From contig NZ_QUNS01000002.1 of the NCBI RefSeq assembly GCF_003387615.1, positions 62,001 through 126,000 of the forward strand: 64,000 bases of DNA. Direction: 5' to 3'. Of the stretch, positions 60,255-64,000 are shown one piece after another (position 1 is the first letter of the stretch; each line of letters starts with the position of its first letter). The notes under the pieces are model-generated. The model saw only the letters and a list, made by a program, of their open reading frames with translations. It did not search any database and was not told the DNA's origin. This DNA is from Tenacibaculum gallaicum (GTDB taxonomy: Bacteria; Bacteroidota; Bacteroidia; Flavobacteriales; Flavobacteriaceae). Both the position numbers and the translations under genes were made by a program.

Positions 60255-60731
60255 TTAGTCAAAATCATATACTGTGGTGGAAATGGATTTTTTTATAAGC
60301 TCTTTTATAATTAAGGGCTCTATTTTACCCCAAGTTCCACCAGCTAATCCACAGCCAATTCTTGGCATATGAACGGATGCATTTAACTCTTTAGCTTTAT
60401 TATGTACTTTTTGTAATCCTTGTTGAATAGCTTCATAACGAATTGGAGGATTACCATTTTCATCTTTTCTAATTTTGTGTTGCCCTATAAGATTTGCAAT
60501 CCACAGATCGTCTTTAACTTGTATAAATTGAACTTCTCCTAAATTAAAATTTTCTTTAGTTTTATACCAGTTACGATACGCTTTTTCTGGAGTTTTCCAT
60601 CTTTTGGAAATCGCCATAACAAAACCTTTTCCCCAGCCACCAATATCATTACAAACATGAACAATAATTTTATTACCTTCTTGTTTTGGTAGGCTTGCGT
60701 CTCCTTTTATGTACTTAACATCATTCATCAT
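60255..60731 (-). CDS. Poa1-like macro-domain protein
   Basis: 158 residues. Macro fold with ADP-ribose loops: KIIVHVCNDIGGWGKGFVMAIS (22-42) and HMPRIGCGLAGGTWGKIEPLI (121-141). GGWGKGF is as in the yeast ADP-ribose-1''-phosphatase Poa1 and ALC1/TARG-like members. The gene starts 40 bp after prs stops and 11 bp before kptA begins; it probably turns over the ADP-ribose phosphate that KptA makes. Confidence 0.93.
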   Translation of the reverse strand: MMNDVKYIKGDASLPKQEGNKIIVHVCNDIGGWGKGFVMAISKRWKTPEKAYRNWYKTKENFNLGEVQFIQVKDDLWIANLIGQHKIRKDENGNPPIRYEAIQQGLQKVHNKAKELNASVHMPRIGCGLAGGTWGKIEPLIIKELIKKSISTTVYDFD

Positions 60732-60771
60732 TTAGTAGTTGTTGTTTTTCATAATAATTTTTGTCTAGTCT

Positions 60772-61608
60772 TTATAGCAATTTTCCCAATTCAATCTGTA
60801 TACAATTATCGTTTTCTATAGTTTTAAAACTATCCGTTGTAAAAATTTTGGTGAAGTGTTTTTGAAGCTCATCAAAACCTTTACTAAATATTCCGTGACT
60901 TATCGCTAAGTATAAGTTTCCTGCGTTCTTTGCTTTTAGTTCTTTAGCTAGCCCTAAAAAAGTTCCACCACCATCGCAAATATCATCGACTAGTAAACAA
61001 TTTTTTCCTTGTAGGTCATCAGCATATACTTTGAAACCTGTTAGCTGACCAGTCTTTACATTTCGGCTTTTTGAACATTCTACTACTTCATAATTTTGAA
61101 GGTAGGCAGCAACTTTATATATTTTTTTTAAAGCACCTCCGTCTGGTGAAATTAGAAGTAAGTTGTCTGATAATTGTTGAGTAACGTGCTCTATGAATTT
61201 GTGGTTATCTATAATTCTACAGTTATTCAATAGGGCAGGAGTTACCTCAGAATGTGGGTCGAAAATAGTTACTGACTCAAAGTTTTGTGTATTTATAATG
61301 TCTGCATATACTTTTACCGATAAAGGTTCACCAGATACCATTAATCTATCTTGACGCGCAGCGGGAAAATAAGGAAGTACAACATGTAGTTTTTTTATTC
61401 CCATATTTTTTAGTGCATTGGTAGCCAATAATAGAATACCTATGTCATTAAAAGATAGAATACGATGTGTAATCGTTACTTCAGTTACATTTTCAAGTTT
61501 AGAAATGATTTTAATATGCGGTTCCCCTCCTGAAAAAGTAAAGAAATTATAGTCTATATTGTTTTCGGTTCCGTAAGGAGTAAAGTGTTTGTCTAAGTTT
61601 AAAATCAT
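60772..61608 (-). CDS. prs: ribose-phosphate pyrophosphokinase (PRPP synthase), short form
   Basis: 278 residues, shorter than the usual 310-320. It makes PRPP from ribose-5-phosphate and ATP. Signature: LHVVLPYFPAARQDRLMVSGEPLS, catalytic region SVTIFDPHSE, LLISPDGGALKKIYKVA and the PRPP loop CLLVDDICDGGGTFLGLA. It is like the Prs proteins found next to nadV in phages and some bacteria. The start codon adjoins a 21-bp operator. ADP-ribose breakdown would also yield ribose-5-phosphate, closing a cycle. Confidence 0.93.
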   Translation of the reverse strand: MILNLDKHFTPYGTENNIDYNFFTFSGGEPHIKIISKLENVTEVTITHRILSFNDIGILLLATNALKNMGIKKLHVVLPYFPAARQDRLMVSGEPLSVKVYADIINTQNFESVTIFDPHSEVTPALLNNCRIIDNHKFIEHVTQQLSDNLLLISPDGGALKKIYKVAAYLQNYEVVECSKSRNVKTGQLTGFKVYADDLQGKNCLLVDDICDGGGTFLGLAKELKAKNAGNLYLAISHGIFSKGFDELQKHFTKIFTTDSFKTIENDNCIQIELGKLL

Positions 61609-61629
61609 ATTGCGTAATTTTTACACAAA
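61609..61629 (-). promoter_or_regulatory. predicted NrtR operator upstream of prs
   Basis: On the minus strand TTTGTGTAAAAATTACGCAA plus T. Arms TTTGTGTAA / TTACGCAA are an inverted repeat with one mismatch. It directly adjoins the prs start codon. Confidence 0.75.
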
Positions 61630-61633
61630 TATA
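61626..61633 (-). promoter_or_regulatory. -7 element of the prs operon, overlapping the operator
   Basis: TATATTTG (perfect TAnnTTTG). Its TTTG is the first four bases of the operator, so a bound repressor would cover the -7 element. A TTG at -33 is not seen. Confidence 0.65.
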
Positions 61634-61672
61634 ACGTGGTTTTTTAAAATAAAAAATGTTTTAGTGTTTTTT

Positions 61673-62362
61673 TTACGCAAACTTAATTTCGAAGTGAAAC
61701 CCTTTCTTTTCTAGTTCTTTATATTTTTTAGCATTAAACTTAAAAAGTTTCGCAGGCCTACCACTAGATGGTTGGTGTATTTTGTCTGTTTCAGTAAGTA
61801 TTTCGAAGCTCATGATTTTTTTTCTGAAATTACGTCGGTCAATTTTTTGGTCAAGAATAGTTTGATAGAGGTTTTCTAAATCAGAAAAAGGGAATTCTTT
61901 TTTTAATAGTTCAAAACCAATAGGTTGGTAGTTTATTTTGTTTTGAAGTCTTTGTGAAGCTGTGGTTAAGATAAGGTTGTGGTCAAAAGCTAATTGTGGT
62001 AATTCATGGATAGGAAACCATTGTACTTCAGCAGCATCTGTACTTGCACTGATTTTAAAATGATTTGGACTTACCAAACCAAAATAGGTAACAGAAATTA
62101 CTCTGTTTCTGGGATCTCTTTTTGGAGCACCGAATGTGTATAATTGTTCAAGATAATCAATCGTTACTCCTGTTTCTTCCAATAATTCTCTTTCAACAGC
62201 ATGTTCCAGTGATTCATTTTCTAAAACTAATCCACCAGGCAATGCCCAAGTTCCTTTAAAAGGTTCAATGCCTCTTTTTATTAATAAGACAGAAAGTTCT
62301 TTTTGTTGGTAGCCAAAAACAACAGCATCTACAGCAACTTTTATATTTTGTGATATCTTCAT
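61673..62362 (-). CDS. NrtR-like Nudix-fold transcriptional regulator
   Basis: 229 residues. The N-terminal Nudix domain (about 8-140) has an intact Nudix box (44-66): GGLVLENESLEHAVERELLE then ETGV, so it may still hydrolyse an ADP-ribose-type ligand. The C-terminal domain (about 145-229) contains KIDRRNFRKKIMSFEIL and GRPAKLFKFNAKK, which match the winged-helix half of NrtR. NrtR proteins repress NAD genes and sense ADP-ribose, NAD+ or related molecules. It lies at the head of the cluster and has the same operator before its own start, so self-regulation is likely. Confidence 0.9.
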   Translation of the reverse strand: MKISQNIKVAVDAVVFGYQQKELSVLLIKRGIEPFKGTWALPGGLVLENESLEHAVERELLEETGVTIDYLEQLYTFGAPKRDPRNRVISVTYFGLVSPNHFKISASTDAAEVQWFPIHELPQLAFDHNLILTTASQRLQNKINYQPIGFELLKKEFPFSDLENLYQTILDQKIDRRNFRKKIMSFEILTETDKIHQPSSGRPAKLFKFNAKKYKELEKKGFHFEIKFA

Positions 62363-62383
62363 TTAGTGTTGAATTTACACAAA
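62363..62383 (-). promoter_or_regulatory. predicted NrtR operator upstream of the Nudix regulator
   Basis: On the minus strand TTTGTGTAAATTCAACACTA plus A, immediately before the start codon. Matches the prs and nadV sites. Confidence 0.7.
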
Positions 62384-62387
62384 GTTA
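62380..62387 (-). promoter_or_regulatory. -7 element of the regulator gene, overlapping the operator
   Basis: TAACTTTG (perfect TAnnTTTG); its TTTG starts the operator, the same layout as at prs. Confidence 0.65.
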
Positions 62388-62403
62388 CGAAAGTTTTAAA
62401 AAA

Positions 62404-62781
62404 TTATGGATTCTTATTTTTAAACTTAGAAGTTAGTTTATGCAATGGTGTTTTTTGATTATCTTTTTGTAATGTAAATTGAACAATTTTAGCAGTAAAG
62501 GCAACAAAAGTTCCGATAGATAGAAAGGTATAGATGATTGTAAATATTTTACTAATATTATGAGTAGGAACAAAGTCTCCATAACCTACCGTAGCCATTG
62601 TCATTACAGAGAAGTATAAAGAGTCTATAACTTCCCAATGCTCAATTTTGTGATAGAATATAGTAGAGCTAGTTAATAATAGAGACAGAAAAAAGAATAG
62701 ATACCTAAATTCAGTATCTTTTTTGATACCTATAAAAACAAGTTTACAAAAACGATAAAAGTTAATAAAGAAGGATATCAT
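62404..62781 (-). CDS. small two-TM potassium channel protein
   Basis: 125 residues. Outer helix YLFFFLSLLLTSSTIFYH, pore helix SLYFSVMTMATVGYGDFVP with the K+ filter TVGYGD (64-69), and inner helix IFTIIYTFLSIGTFVAFTA. This is the minimal Ion_trans_2 / KcsA-like channel without an RCK domain. It is 41 bp upstream of the regulator gene on the same strand; functional link unclear. Confidence 0.92.
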   Translation of the reverse strand: MISFFINFYRFCKLVFIGIKKDTEFRYLFFFLSLLLTSSTIFYHKIEHWEVIDSLYFSVMTMATVGYGDFVPTHNISKIFTIIYTFLSIGTFVAFTAKIVQFTLQKDNQKTPLHKLTSKFKNKNP

Positions 62782-62819
62782 AATTAAAAGTAAGTTAGAT
62801 GAAAAGTTTAATATATAAT

Positions 62820-63359
62820 TTACTTACAAACCTTGCAATCTTCTTTATCTTGAATTTCTCCAACCAGCTTGCCTTCTTCGTTAAGTGAAAATCCACAACA
62901 ATCCATAAAACCTTGCGCAATTAATTTACGAGCACGTTGAATCTGAGATTTTGTAGTAGGTAAGTTTTGTTTTAAGGTATTAGCAACTTCTTGCTGTTTT
63001 AACCCTTTAATATCTGATAAAAATAGAGGGTCTCTATATTTTTTTGGCAAGCTTTGTAAGATTCCGCGTAAGCAATCTTTTTCAGTATGTTCGTGTTCTT
63101 TTACATCAGTTTGAGCTTCAAAATTTTTTAATTCAACCGTTTGATTAGTGTTTTTGAAGTAATCCATCATTGTGTTACGAGCAATCGTAAAAATCCAAGG
63201 CTTTAGTTTGGTAATGTCTTTTAATGTGTGAAGCTTGGTATGAACTTTTATGAATGTTTCTTGTAAGAGGTCATCAGTTACCGTAGAGTCTTTCACTTTG
63301 CTTAAAATAAAGTGTTTTACATCATCTGCATATTTTTTCCAAACTTGTTGTGTTGTCAT
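62820..63359 (-). CDS. RNA polymerase sigma factor, SigZ type
   Basis: 179 residues. ECF region 2 (about 10-80: VTDDLLQETFIKVHTKLHTL, LKPWIFTIARNTMMDYFKN) and region 4 (about 95-155: LPKKYRDPLFLSDIKGLKQQEVANTL, KSQIQRARKLI). A Cys-rich tail MDCCGFSLNEEG ... KEDCKVCK is typical for SigZ and could sense metals or thiols. No anti-sigma factor gene is next to it. Upstream lie a Cys-rich peptide and a DUF3703 gene on the same strand. Confidence 0.92.
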   Translation of the reverse strand: MTTQQVWKKYADDVKHFILSKVKDSTVTDDLLQETFIKVHTKLHTLKDITKLKPWIFTIARNTMMDYFKNTNQTVELKNFEAQTDVKEHEHTEKDCLRGILQSLPKKYRDPLFLSDIKGLKQQEVANTLKQNLPTTKSQIQRARKLIAQGFMDCCGFSLNEEGKLVGEIQDKEDCKVCK

Positions 63360-63378
63360 AGTATAAATTTACGAAAAA

Positions 63379-63429
63379 TGTCACGCTGAATAAAATGAAT
63401 GTTATGTTTTCATTGTATTCAGAATGACA
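63379..63429. repeat. REP-like long hairpin
   Basis: Nested inverted repeats: TGTCA ... TGACA outer, CTGAATA ... TATTCAG next, AATGAA ... TTCATT inner. It lies between the sigZ gene and the Cys-rich peptide gene; it could stop or attenuate the upstream transcript. Related to other TGTCA-ended repeats of Flavobacteria. Confidence 0.7.
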
Positions 63430-63451
63430 AGAATTTTAAAAGTTGATTTAA

Positions 63452-63556
63452 TTAACAGTTACAGTTATTACACGTACAGTTTTCACAAGTACAATTTGAG
63501 CAGTCTCCTGTTTTACATCCTTCGCAAGTGCAGGTACATTGATTATTATTTTTCAT
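63452..63556 (-). CDS. Cys-rich metallothionein-like peptide (34 residues)
   Basis: Eleven of 34 residues are Cys, at positions 7, 9, 11, 14, 19, 22, 24, 27, 29, 32 and 34, in CxC and CxxC spacings, with Asn, Thr, Glu and Gly between and no aromatic residue. Start MKNNNQCTCTC; stop TAA. The number and spacing are as in metallothioneins and small copper/zinc chelators. It lies between sigZ and a DUF3703 gene on one strand, a likely metal-response locus. It is short and would be missed by usual length limits. Confidence 0.75.
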   Translation of the reverse strand: MKNNNQCTCTCEGCKTGDCSNCTCENCTCNNCNC

Positions 63557-63620
63557 GATATTATATGTTTTGTGTGTTCATATAGTAGACTAGAAAATGA
63601 GCAAAAAGATGCATTTATTT

Positions 63621-63956
63621 TTAAAAATATTTTTGAAGTTCTTTTCTAACAGGAATAGGTTTAATTGCAGATATGTTAGAGCCACCTGTGTTTCCTGTAG
63701 GTGCCCAAATGTTTGTAAAAAATATTGAGGCAATAATTCTAGAGATTTGACCTAATATTTCTTTACTGTTTTTTGTTTTTATTCCGAATATAAGCATATA
63801 GTAATGCGACAAGGTATGACGATACATGTGTTTTTGACCTAAAATATGTGCATTTTCGAAATGATAAAAAGACATCTGAAAGTGTTTACTTTTAAGTGCC
63901 TTTTTAGCTAAAGTTAATTGTCTGTAATATTCTTGTTTTCGTTGTAGCTTGGTCAT
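63621..63956 (-). CDS. DUF3703 domain-containing protein
   Basis: 111 residues. Matches the DUF3703 pattern: FYHFENAHILGQKHMYRHTLSHYYMLIFG, and near the end APTGNTGGSNISAIKPIPVRKELQKYF. Proteins of this family often lie next to heavy-metal resistance or transport genes, and two His-rich patches (AHILGQKHMYRH and SHYYM) could bind metal. It is the first gene of the sigZ group and its promoter is near the window end. Function not established. Confidence 0.85.
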   Translation of the reverse strand: MTKLQRKQEYYRQLTLAKKALKSKHFQMSFYHFENAHILGQKHMYRHTLSHYYMLIFGIKTKNSKEILGQISRIIASIFFTNIWAPTGNTGGSNISAIKPIPVRKELQKYF

Positions 63957-64000
63957 GATTTATTGATTTTATAAATCAGACTACAGAGAAATGAAAAAGA

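Noticed and set aside
55788-62362. A prophage origin of the NAD island
   Set aside because: Phages carry prs-nadV pairs, but no structural, integrase or lysis genes are near, and base composition looks like the rest of the window.

Overview
The window is AT-rich chromosomal DNA from a member of the Flavobacteriaceae (Bacteroidota). Support for this: promoters of the TTG-N19-TAnnTTTG type, many lipoproteins with an SC lipobox, a TonB-dependent receptor with an N-terminal carboxypeptidase-regulatory-like domain, and the gene order coaX / outer-membrane protein / TPR protein / lptC / small membrane protein / CorC-like / PpiD-like that is usual in Flavobacteriia. A marine genus such as Tenacibaculum would fit, but the genus cannot be proven from this sequence alone.

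Layout. 1-5.5 kb: end of a hypothetical gene, a LytS/LytTR-type two-component pair, a gamma carbonic anhydrase-like protein, a Spy-like protein and an exported endonuclease/phosphatase-fold protein. 5.5-13.5 kb: two tRNA-Phe genes, then the coaX-to-PpiD envelope-biogenesis run. 13.5-19.4 kb: secreted esterase, AraC regulator, lipoamide dehydrogenase, haem-binding protein, glycosyltransferase. 19.4-27.3 kb: one long minus-strand locus (His/Cys-rich protein, TonB receptor, two His-rich lipoproteins, ABC ATPase and two permeases) that looks like a metal-acquisition system. 27.4-40.1 kb: housekeeping genes (M3 peptidase, purEK, greA, HIT, histidine kinase, flavin reductase, FAD dehydrogenase, fatty-acid transporter), with a candidate small RNA and a broken small gene. 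40.1-43.1 kb: an array of 41-bp hairpin repeats, aat, and two accessory genes each enclosed by related inverted repeats. 43.2-55.7 kb: beta-propeller protein, VOC protein, racemase, META-domain and other lipoproteins, CocE-like hydrolase, large zinc protease, YgiQ radical-SAM protein.

55.8-62.4 kb is the most interesting part: a NAD+/ADP-ribose island on the minus strand. A NrtR-like Nudix regulator is followed by PRPP synthase, a Poa1-like macro domain, RNA 2'-phosphotransferase KptA, a PPP-type phosphatase, a NADAR protein, an ADP-ribosylglycohydrolase and a nicotinamide phosphoribosyltransferase. I found three copies of a 21-bp near-palindrome just upstream of the regulator, the PRPP synthase gene and the NAMPT gene. 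In each copy the first TTTG of the operator is also the TTTG of the -7 promoter element (TAnnTTTG). This suggests one regulon that makes NAD+ from nicotinamide while processing ADP-ribosylated RNA, DNA or metabolites.

62.4-64 kb: a K+ channel, a SigZ-type sigma factor with a Cys-rich tail, a 34-residue peptide with 11 cysteines (metallothionein-like) and a DUF3703 protein, probably a small metal- or thiol-stress locus.
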